5,402 nucleotides of DNA from Arthrobacter sp. Lineage in GTDB: Bacteria; Actinomycetota; Actinomycetes; Actinomycetales; Micrococcaceae. The DNA is taken from the NCBI GenBank assembly GCA_031178585.1, contig JAPSIT010000084.1, positions 1 to 5,402 of the forward strand, read 5' to 3'. A model generated the notes under the pieces. It saw only the letters and a program-made list of their open reading frames with translations. It made no database searches and was not told the DNA's origin. Below, in pieces: positions 1 through 5,378 of this stretch (position 1 is the stretch's first letter; each line of letters starts with the position of its first letter). The translations under genes were made by a program, and so were the position numbers.

Positions 1-45
1 TCGATCCTCGAAGCTGGCGAGGCAGCAGGCACCGGCACGGCCTAA
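1..45 (+). CDS. possible C-terminal tail of a convergent gene (partial)
   Basis: Frame 1 of the plus strand is open from the window edge to a TAA at 43-45 and reads SILEAGEAAGTGTA. Its third codon positions are mostly G or C. A gene ending here would converge on the sulfate operon, which would fit the stem-loop at 151-189 serving both directions; the plus-strand side of that hairpin is followed by a T-rich TTCTTC. Fourteen residues are too few to name a family. The competing reading is a minus-strand gene starting with GTG at 38..36 behind an AGAGGA motif at 51..46, and the two readings are mutually exclusive. Frame 2 of the plus strand is also open, to a TAG at 65-67. Confidence 0.25.
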   Translation, partial: SILEAGEAAGTGTA

Positions 46-84
46 TCCTCTGCTTGGGCGGCCTTAGCCCGCTTGACCGGCCTG

Positions 85-148
85 GGCCAGGGCCGCGCGT
101 GTGGGGAACGGCCGCCCGTGCCGGCCAGGGCCGCGCGTGTGGGGAACG
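85..148. repeat. 26-bp perfect direct repeat, two copies
   Basis: The segment from 85 to 110 (starting GGCCAGGGCC, ending GTGGGGAACG) is repeated without mismatch at 123-148. The copies are 38 bp apart start to start, with a 12-bp spacer at 111-122. Both copies lie between the operon terminator hairpin and the first or last codons at the left edge, in apparently non-coding DNA. The sequence holds no strong internal dyad. It could be a local duplication, a pair of protein-binding sites, or part of a dispersed repeat; nothing here decides between these. Confidence 0.9.
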
Positions 149-150
149 CC

Positions 151-189
151 GAAGGCCCCGGTCCGGGAAACGTCCGGGCCGGGGCCTTC
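151..189 (-). terminator. stem-loop terminator after cysN, possibly bidirectional
   Basis: Bases 151-166 pair with 174-189 in a 16-bp, very GC-rich stem with a single G-T wobble and a 7-nt loop (GAAACGT). It begins 32 nt past the cysN stop codon, where an operon terminator is expected. In the operon direction there is no clear U-run (the stem is followed by GGCGTTCC), as is common in high-GC actinobacteria. In the plus direction the stem runs into TTCTTC, so the hairpin could also end transcription of a convergent gene. The outer stem pairs GAAGG with CCTTC, which gives a weak A/T end on both sides. Confidence 0.8.
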
Positions 190-220
190 TTCACAGCTTT
201 CGCAGCAAAGGCAAGCGAAA

Positions 221-1630
221 TCAGATGCTGTAGCGCTCGTCTTCGTGGTCGCCCGGGTGGTCCTTGACCAGGCCCGCGGCGAGGGTGTTGCCGTCGATCG
301 GGTCGATCACCAGGAAAGCGCCCGTGCGGCGGTGGTGCAGGTAGTTCTCGAGCGGCAGCGGGGCTGCGAGGCGGAGCTGCGCGTGGCCGATGTCGTTGAG
401 CTCCAGGTTGGAAGCACCCTCAAGCTTGAAGGTGCTCAGGTCCAGCTTGCCGCTGACACTGCGGACCAGTGCCTGGACGGTGCGGGTGCCGTGCTTGACC
501 AGGACCTTGGCGCCCTCGCGGAGCGGCTTCGGGGACAGCCAGCACAGAGCCGCGTACAGGTCAGCCGACGCTTCACGGACAGTTCCGGCTGCGGCGATCG
601 TGTCTCCCCGGGCAACGTCGAACTCGTCAGCCAAGCGGATCGCCACCGACTGCGGCGCCGCTGCTTCCTCCAGCGAGGTACCGGCGAAGTCGATGCCCAC
701 CACGGTGGTGGTGCGCGGGTCCTGGCCGGGCGTCAGCACGCTGACCTTATCCCCCACCTTCACGGAGCCCTCGGTGATCTGCCCGGCGTAGGCGCGGTAA
801 TCGCGGTACGCCTCCGGGTCGAGACCGCCTGCAACGGCGTCGGGTGCCAGCGCACCCTGCGGCCGGACCACCAGCTGCACCGGGAAGCGGAAGCTCTCCA
901 GATGGCTTTCGAGCTCGTCGGCAGCCGGCAGCGTCTCGAGCACCTCGAGCAGCGCCGGCCCGGTGTACCAGGGTGTGCGCTCCGAGCGGTCCACCACGTT
1001 GTCCCCGTCGAGCGCGGAAACCGGAACCACCAGCAGATCCGTGATGCCGTCAGAACCGAGCCCCAGTTCGCGGCCCACCTGCTGCACGTCGGCTTCAATC
1101 TCGCGGAACACGGACTCGCTGTAGTCAACGAGGTCGATCTTGTTCACGGCCACGATCACATGGGCAACCCGCAGCAGCTGCAGCACGGACAGGTGCCGGC
1201 GGGTCTGCTCCAGAACACCCTTGCGGGCGTCAATGAGTACGACGACGGCATCCGCGGTGGACGCGCCGGTCACCGTGTTCTTGGTGTACTGCACGTGGCC
1301 CGGGCAGTCCGCGAGGATGAAGCTGCGGCGGTCCGTGGCGAAGTAGCGGTAGGCAACGTCGATGGTGATGCCCTGCTCGCGCTCGGCACGCAGGCCGTCG
1401 GTCAGCAGCGCCAGGTCGATGCCGCCAGCCGAACCACCAAAACCCCGGTCCGCGGAGGTGCGGGCAACGGCGTCCAGCTGGTCCGCGAGGATTGCCTTGG
1501 AATCGTGCAGGAGGCGTCCCACCAGGGTGGACTTGCCGTCGTCGACCGATCCCGCGGTGGCGAACCGGAAGAGGGTGGTGGGCAGGGCCGTTTCCAGATC
1601 CGCTACCGCCAGTGATGTATCGGTGCTCAT
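221..1630 (-). CDS. cysN: sulfate adenylyltransferase subunit 1 (GTPase subunit, CysN)
   Basis: This is the GTPase subunit of ATP sulfurylase, a cytoplasmic CysDN complex in which GTP hydrolysis drives formation of APS from sulfate and ATP. The 469-residue protein shows the translation-factor G-domain motifs in order: P-loop AGSVDDGKST at 26-35, GITI at 87-90 (switch I Thr89), DCPGH at 108-112, NKID at 163-166 and SAL at 205-207. EF-Tu-like beta-barrel domains II and III follow from about residue 245, ending with the RRTGAFLVID and NTLAAGLV motifs near 434-455. The length is that of stand-alone CysN; no APS kinase domain follows, unlike bifunctional CysNC proteins of over 600 residues. The ATG shares its A with the cysD TAA (TAATG), and AAGGA lies about 12 nt upstream, so translation is probably coupled. 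It is the last gene before the terminator at 151-189. Confidence 0.97.
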   Translation of the reverse strand: MSTDTSLAVADLETALPTTLFRFATAGSVDDGKSTLVGRLLHDSKAILADQLDAVARTSADRGFGGSAGGIDLALLTDGLRAEREQGITIDVAYRYFATDRRSFILADCPGHVQYTKNTVTGASTADAVVVLIDARKGVLEQTRRHLSVLQLLRVAHVIVAVNKIDLVDYSESVFREIEADVQQVGRELGLGSDGITDLLVVPVSALDGDNVVDRSERTPWYTGPALLEVLETLPAADELESHLESFRFPVQLVVRPQGALAPDAVAGGLDPEAYRDYRAYAGQITEGSVKVGDKVSVLTPGQDPRTTTVVGIDFAGTSLEEAAAPQSVAIRLADEFDVARGDTIAAAGTVREASADLYAALCWLSPKPLREGAKVLVKHGTRTVQALVRSVSGKLDLSTFKLEGASNLELNDIGHAQLRLAAPLPLENYLHHRRTGAFLVIDPIDGNTLAAGLVKDHPGDHEDERYSI

Positions 1631-2577
1631 TAGAAATACCCGTCCTTCTTGCGGTCTTCCATGGCTGCCTCGGAGATGCGGTCATCTGCACGGGTGGCGC
1701 CACGTTCGGTCAGGGTGGAGGCAGCGACTTCAACAACGACATCGGCCACCGTGTACGCGTCGGACTCGACGGCGCCGGTGCAGGACATGTCGCCCACCGT
1801 GCGGTAGCGGACAGTCTTGGTGATGACTTCCTCATGCGGCAGCGGCTGTGAAACCTCGCCCACTGCGCGCCACATGCCGTCGCGGGCAAAGACCTCGCGC
1901 TCGTGGGCGTAGTACAGGCCGGGCAGCTCGATGTTCTCACGCTCGATGTAGCGCCAGATGTCCAGCTCGGTCCAGTTGCTGATGGGGAACGCGCGGACAT
2001 GCTGGCCCACCGTGTGGCGGCCGTTGTAGAGGTTCCACAGCTCGGGCCGCTGGTTGCGCGGGTCCCACTGGCCGAACTCGTCACGGAGGCTCAGGATGCG
2101 CTCCTTGGCGCGGGCCTTGTCCTCGTCACGGCGGCCGCCGCCGAAGACGGCGTCGAACTTGTTGGACTGGATGGCGTCCAGCAGCGGAACGGTCTGCAGC
2201 GGGTTACGGGTGCCGTCAGCGCGCTCAGCCAGCTCGCCGCGGTCAATAAACTCCTGGACGCTGCCCACGACGAGCTTGAGGCCCAGCCGTTCGACGGTAC
2301 GGTCGCGGAAGTCGATGACCTCGGGGAAGTTGTGGCCGGTGTCCACGTGCAGCACGGGGAACGGAACCTTGCCGGGCCAGAACGCCTTGGTGGCCAAGTG
2401 CAGCATGACTACGGAGTCCTTGCCGCCGGAGAACAGCAGCGCAGGCTTCTCGAACTCGGCAACAACCTCGCGGATGATGTGGATCGCCTCAGACTCGAGG
2501 GTGTCCAGGCTGGAGAGGCGCGTGGAGGCAGCGACGTCGGTCACCTGGGTGGGCTCCTCGGTTATGAAAGTGCTCAT
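1630..2577 (-). CDS. cysD: sulfate adenylyltransferase subunit 2 (CysD)
   Basis: This is the catalytic subunit of ATP sulfurylase: it adenylylates sulfate to APS with release of pyrophosphate, assisted by the CysN GTPase encoded just downstream. The 315-residue protein is of normal family length. It belongs to the adenine nucleotide alpha-hydrolase/PP-loop superfamily, with the PP-loop SGGKDS at 50-55, HVDTGHNFPE at 77-86, the GGGRRDEDKARAKER stretch at 146-160, and the typical C-terminus RISEAAMEDRKKDGYF at 300-315. The chosen ATG at 2577 overlaps the cysH stop by 4 nt (ATGA) and gives the start MSTFITEE. An in-frame ATG at 2592 would add five residues (MRTTR) but lies inside the conserved end of cysH and has no better ribosome site. 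Only a weak GGA precedes 2577, so translation is probably coupled to cysH. Confidence 0.96.
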   Translation of the reverse strand: MSTFITEEPTQVTDVAASTRLSSLDTLESEAIHIIREVVAEFEKPALLFSGGKDSVVMLHLATKAFWPGKVPFPVLHVDTGHNFPEVIDFRDRTVERLGLKLVVGSVQEFIDRGELAERADGTRNPLQTVPLLDAIQSNKFDAVFGGGRRDEDKARAKERILSLRDEFGQWDPRNQRPELWNLYNGRHTVGQHVRAFPISNWTELDIWRYIERENIELPGLYYAHEREVFARDGMWRAVGEVSQPLPHEEVITKTVRYRTVGDMSCTGAVESDAYTVADVVVEVAASTLTERGATRADDRISEAAMEDRKKDGYF

Positions 2578-3443
2578 ACGTGTAGTCCGCATTCTGTCTT
2601 GTTGGTTCCTGCCCAGCGGCCGGCGCGGGGGTCCTCACCGGGAGCCACCTTGCGGGTGCAGGGCTGGCATCCGATGGACGGGTAGCCCTGGGACAGGAGC
2701 GGGTTGACGGGCAGGAGGTTGTCGTCGGAGTACTGGACCAGCTGGTCGAAAGTCCAGGCAGCCATCGGGTTGACCTTGACCAGGCCGTTGGCTTCATCCC
2801 ACGTCACCAGCGGCGTGTTGGTGCGGGTGGGGGCTTCGTCGCGGCGGACGCCAGTGAACCAGAGTTCGTAGCCGGCGAGGGTGCGGCGCAGCGGGGCAAC
2901 CTTGCGGAGGGCGCAGCACTGGGCGGCGTCGCGGGCGAACAGGTCCTTGCCCAGGAGCCGGTCCTGCTGCTCAACCGTGTTCTCGGGGAGCACGTCCACC
3001 ACGTTGATGCGGAGGTTCGCAGCCACCTCATCGCGCGTGGCGTACGTTTCCGGGAAGTGGTAGCCGGTCTCCAGGAACAGGACGTCGACGCCGGGCAGCT
3101 GGTCCGCGACGAGCGCCGGCAGGACCGCGTCCGCCATGGAGCAGGCGACGGCGACGGCTGGCATCTCGAAGTTGCGCTCAACCCAGGCGATGACGTCGCG
3201 GGCCGGGGCGTCCCAGCCGAGCTCGGCCGCGCCCGCGTCCGCCAGTGCCTTGAGCTCCTCAACGGAGCGCTTTGCGGGAGTGCCGCTGGCGCCGCTGGCA
3301 GGCGATGCCACCGGGTCGATTCCTAAAGAGGGGCCACGGCCCTCCCCGGCTGTGGGCCCTGACTCGCGAGGGCCCCGGTCCGAGCTTGCGAGGACAGGGA
3401 GCGAGTTGGGACTTGCGAGGTTGGGGAGTGGCTGGGGATTCAC
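2574..3443 (-). CDS. cysH: assimilatory APS reductase, thioredoxin-dependent (CysH)
   Basis: The enzyme reduces APS to sulfite and AMP with electrons from thioredoxin, in the cytoplasm. With the GTG start at 3443 it has 289 residues. The conserved domain begins near residue 60: ACSMADAVL at 100-108 stands at the nucleotide-binding loop, LETGYHFPET at 124-133, CC at 176-177 and CQPC at 259-262. These four cysteines are the usual ligands of the 4Fe-4S cluster that marks APS reductases and is absent from PAPS-specific enzymes. The catalytic Cys285 lies in the C-terminal KTECGLHV. The start is supported by AGGAGG at 3456..3451, 7 nt upstream, and by a GTGA overlap with the sulfite reductase stop. 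Residues 1 to about 55 are low-complexity (Pro, Gly, Ser, Ala), contain a 9-residue repeat and are not seen in the mycobacterial homologue as I recall it. A second possible start is GTG at 3311, with AGGA 9 nt upstream, giving 245 residues. The enzyme call is firm; the start is less so. Confidence 0.95.
   Translation of the reverse strand: MNPQPLPNLASPNSLPVLASSDRGPRESGPTAGEGRGPSLGIDPVASPASGASGTPAKRSVEELKALADAGAAELGWDAPARDVIAWVERNFEMPAVAVACSMADAVLPALVADQLPGVDVLFLETGYHFPETYATRDEVAANLRINVVDVLPENTVEQQDRLLGKDLFARDAAQCCALRKVAPLRRTLAGYELWFTGVRRDEAPTRTNTPLVTWDEANGLVKVNPMAAWTFDQLVQYSDDNLLPVNPLLSQGYPSIGCQPCTRKVAPGEDPRAGRWAGTNKTECGLHV
3329..3438. repeat. cluster of inverted and tandem repeats in the 5' end of cysH
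   Basis: The segment holds nested dyads. AGGGGCCAC at 3329-3337 pairs with GTGGGCCCT at 3352-3360 (8 of 9). GGGCCCT at 3354-3360 pairs with AGGGCCC at 3369-3375 (7 of 7, 8-nt loop). ACTCGC at 3362-3367 pairs with GCGAGT at 3401-3406, enclosing GTCC and GGAC at 3378-3381 and 3392-3395. Next come two tandem 27-bp units, 3385-3411 and 3412-3438, each starting CTTGCGAGG and matching at 20 of 27 positions; a variant CTCGCGAGG lies at 3363-3371. In the cysH frame the tandem repeat reads LPNLASPNS then LPVLASSDR (residues 6-23). It resembles a REP-like palindromic element lying either in the coding region or, if cysH starts at 3311, in a short intergenic gap. Whether it is dispersed in the genome cannot be told from here. 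Confidence 0.7.
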
Positions 3444-5179
3444 TGGAGTGCCTCCTCGTCTGCGGCGTGGGCCCACTCGGCGAAGGTCTGGCCTTCGGCG
3501 CGGTCGGCTACGAAGCGCCGGACAACCCGCTCGACGTAGTCGGGCAGGTCCGCGACGTAGACCTTCAGTCCGCGGACGGTTCGTCCGAGGCCGGCCTCTT
3601 CACGATCTGAGGAAGCCAGCCCGCCGCCGAGGTGGACCTGGAAACCCGGGGTGGGGTCGCCGTCGGGCGTGGGAAGCATCATGCCCTTGAGTCCGATGTC
3701 CGCGGTCTGAATACGGGCGCAGGAGTTGGGGCAGCCGTTGATGTGGAGGGAGAGTGCCTGCGGGAGCTGGCCGCTGTCCGCGAGGTCCGCGAGGCGGCGC
3801 TCCAGCTCGGCGACGGCGGTGGCAGCCGTGACCTTGGTTTCGACGATGGCCAGCTTGCAGTACTCGATGCCGGTGCAGGCGATGGTGCCGCGGCGGAACA
3901 CGGACGGGCGGGCGGAGAGGCCCAGGGCGTCCAGTTCAGCGACCAGCGGCTCCACTTCGTCCTTGGCAACGTCGAGGACCACGAGCTTCTGGTGCGGGGT
4001 GGTGCGCAGCCGGTAGGAGCCGCGGGACTCGAGGGTGTCGGCGAGCTTCACCAGCTGGGAGCCGGAGAGGCGGCCCGCAATCGGGGTGGCGCCGATGAAG
4101 AACTTGCCGTCCTTCTGCTCGTGCACACCCACGTGGTCGCCCGGGGTGGACGGCTTGGGGGCTGCGGGACCGTCGGCCAGCTTATAGCCAAGGTATTCGT
4201 CCTCGAGGATCTGGCGGAACTTCTCCGGACCCCAGTCGGCCATGAGGAACTTCAGGCGCGCCTTGGTGCGCATGCGGCGGTAGCCGTAGTCGCGGAAGAT
4301 GCTCGTGACGCCGAGCCACACGTCGGCAGCCTGCTCCGGCGTGACGAACGCGCCGAGGCGCTTGCCGAGCATCGGGTTGGTGGAGAGGGCGCCGCCGGCC
4401 CAGAGGTCGTAACCCACGCCGAGCTCAGGGTGCTTGACGCCCACGAGCGCGAAGTCATTGATCTCGTGCACCACGTCCTGGCTCGGGTGGCCGGTGATGG
4501 CGGTCTTGTACTTGCGCGGCAGGTTGGACAGGATCGGGTTGCCGATGAACCGCTCCCCCAGCTCTTCGATGAGCGGGGTGGGGTCGATGATCTCGTCCTT
4601 GGCAATGCCGGCCACCGGGGAGCCGAGGATGACGCGCGGGACGTCGCCGCAGGCTTCGGTGGTGGACAGGCCGATGGCTTCAAGGCGGCGCCAGATCTCC
4701 GGCACGTCCTCAACGCGGATCCAGTGCAGCTGGATGTTCTGGCGGTCGGTGAGGTCGGCAGAGTCACGGGCGAAGTCGACCGAGATGTTGCCGATGACGC
4801 GCAGCTGCTCGGTGGTGAGTGCACCGCCGTCGATCCTCACGCGCAGCATGAAGTACTTATCCTCAAGCTCGTGCGGTTCGAGCGTGGCGGTCTTGCCGCC
4901 GTCGATCCCGGGCTTGCGCTGGGTGTAAAGACCCCACCAGCGGAAGCGGCCGTGCAGGTCCTGGCCGGGGATGGCGTCGAAGCCTTCCTTGGAATAGATG
5001 GACTCGATACGCTCGCGGACGTTGAGGCCGTCGTCTTCCTGCTTCCAGGTTTCGTTGGCGTTCAGCGGGGTGGTTCCGTCCACCTTCCACTGGCCGTGAG
5101 GCTTTGCGGCGGGGCGGGAGGAACGGGCTGGGCGCGCGGGCTTGTCCGTGGCCGCTCCGGCTAGAGCTGTATCAGTCAT
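3440..5179 (-). CDS. sir: ferredoxin-dependent assimilatory sulfite reductase (SirA/NirA family)
   Basis: The enzyme reduces sulfite to sulfide with six electrons from ferredoxin, using siroheme coupled to a 4Fe-4S cluster, in the cytoplasm. The 579-residue protein has the duplicated nitrite/sulfite reductase fold. The cluster and siroheme ligands are Cys435 and Cys441 (CTGIEYC) with Cys483 and Cys487 (NGCPNSC). Arg113, Arg146, Lys223 and Lys225 match active-site positions of Mycobacterium tuberculosis NirA. Tyr85 (RWWGLYTQR) and Cys177 (TTEACGD) match its Tyr69-Cys161 covalent pair, which favours sulfite over nitrite as substrate, as do the cysH, cysD and cysN neighbours. Residues 1-27 are an Ala/Pro/Arg-rich lead-in. 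The chosen ATG at 5179 starts MTDTALAG; an in-frame TTG at 5215 would add twelve residues but coincides with the proposed -35 box. No Shine-Dalgarno precedes 5179, which suits a leaderless transcript. First gene of the operon. Annotation pipelines may label it nirA. Confidence 0.95.
   Translation of the reverse strand: MTDTALAGAATDKPARPARSSRPAAKPHGQWKVDGTTPLNANETWKQEDDGLNVRERIESIYSKEGFDAIPGQDLHGRFRWWGLYTQRKPGIDGGKTATLEPHELEDKYFMLRVRIDGGALTTEQLRVIGNISVDFARDSADLTDRQNIQLHWIRVEDVPEIWRRLEAIGLSTTEACGDVPRVILGSPVAGIAKDEIIDPTPLIEELGERFIGNPILSNLPRKYKTAITGHPSQDVVHEINDFALVGVKHPELGVGYDLWAGGALSTNPMLGKRLGAFVTPEQAADVWLGVTSIFRDYGYRRMRTKARLKFLMADWGPEKFRQILEDEYLGYKLADGPAAPKPSTPGDHVGVHEQKDGKFFIGATPIAGRLSGSQLVKLADTLESRGSYRLRTTPHQKLVVLDVAKDEVEPLVAELDALGLSARPSVFRRGTIACTGIEYCKLAIVETKVTAATAVAELERRLADLADSGQLPQALSLHINGCPNSCARIQTADIGLKGMMLPTPDGDPTPGFQVHLGGGLASSDREEAGLGRTVRGLKVYVADLPDYVERVVRRFVADRAEGQTFAEWAHAADEEALQ
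3451..3456 (-). promoter_or_regulatory. ribosome binding site deciding the cysH start
   Basis: AGGAGG on the minus strand (3456..3451) sits 7 nt before GTG at 3443..3441. It is the best Shine-Dalgarno match among the operon's genes. It lies inside the last codons of the sulfite reductase gene, whose TGA overlaps the GTG. This supports the long form of CysH despite its odd N-terminus. Confidence 0.75.
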
Positions 5180-5185
5180 GCATCG

Positions 5186-5215
5186 ACTGTAGAGCCGCCT
5201 GGAAACCCGCCACAA
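5186..5215 (-). promoter_or_regulatory. sigma-A-like promoter giving a leaderless sulfite reductase mRNA
   Basis: Read on the minus strand, TTGTGG at 5215..5210 is followed by an 18-nt spacer and TACAGT at 5191..5186, which matches the actinobacterial TANNNT -10 pattern. Six bases later comes the ATG at 5179, so the usual 6-7 nt distance from -10 to +1 places transcription start on the A of the start codon. The absence of any Shine-Dalgarno before this ATG agrees with that. It is presumably the promoter of the whole operon. The -35 box is only a partial match to TTGACA. Confidence 0.6.
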
Positions 5216-5233
5216 AGGCCCGGAAACGCTAAG

Positions 5234-5269
5234 TCACCTAGGGAAATATTTCGTCATGAATCGCCGAAA
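5234..5269. promoter_or_regulatory. AT-rich palindromic patch, candidate operator upstream of the operon promoter
   Basis: GAAATATTTC at 5243-5252 is a perfect 10-bp palindrome, adjoined by CCTAGG at 5237-5242. A second dyad pairs TTTCG at 5249-5253 with CGAAA at 5265-5269 across 11 nt. The patch is clearly AT-richer than the DNA on either side. The palindrome is centred about 68 bp upstream of the predicted transcription start, a position typical of activator sites. I do not recognise it as the site of a named sulfur regulator. Confidence 0.35.
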
Positions 5270-5350
5270 GGCCTTGAACAGGCCGGGCGGCTGTGCATCC
5301 CGGCTCTGTCTTGGGGTGTGCCTCGCCCGCGGTTAGAGGCGCGGTTCAAC

Positions 5351-5378
5351 GCCCGGCCCGAGCCTCGGCTGGCCGGGC
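5351..5378. repeat. GC-rich stem-loop near the right edge
   Basis: GCCCGGCC at 5351-5358 pairs perfectly with GGCCGGGC at 5371-5378. The enclosed 12 nt can add a short inner CGAG/CTCG stem. No U-run follows on either strand. It could be the terminator of a gene lying beyond the right edge, on the minus strand upstream of the operon, but no coding end can be shown in this window. The remainder of 5216-5402 has no gene I can support. Confidence 0.45.

Noticed and set aside
101..1615. 504-residue plus-strand open frame opposite cysN
   Set aside because: It mirrors cysN, whose GC-rich third positions suppress stop codons on the other strand. The translation has no recognisable domain, and cysN is unambiguous.
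2578..2592. ATG at 2592 as the cysD start
   Set aside because: It adds only MRTTR, lies within the conserved KTECGLHV end of cysH, and breaks the ATGA overlap seen at 2577.
3632..5164. 510-residue plus-strand open frame opposite sulfite reductase
   Set aside because: It is the same antisense effect of high-GC codon bias; composition is Val/Gly/Ala/Glu-rich with no family motif, and the opposite strand codes for a complete conserved enzyme.
3440..5179. Assimilatory nitrite reductase as the identity of the first gene
   Set aside because: The family includes nitrite reductases, but the Tyr-Cys pair and the three sulfate assimilation neighbours point to sulfite.
5180..5215. TTG start at 5215 for a 591-residue sulfite reductase
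   Set aside because: The extra residues MWRVSRRLYSRC have no match in the homologue I remember, and this stretch carries the proposed -35 and -10 boxes. The ATG at 5179 is the better start.
5282..5304. Second stem-loop, GCCGGG with CCCGGC across 11 nt, as a terminator
   Set aside because: A 6-bp GC stem is expected by chance at this base composition and no gene end can be placed before it.
5318..5378. tRNA-like sequence around GGTTCAA at 5342-5348
   Set aside because: The flanking bases do not form a proper T-arm stem, and no acceptor, D or anticodon arm can be built around it.
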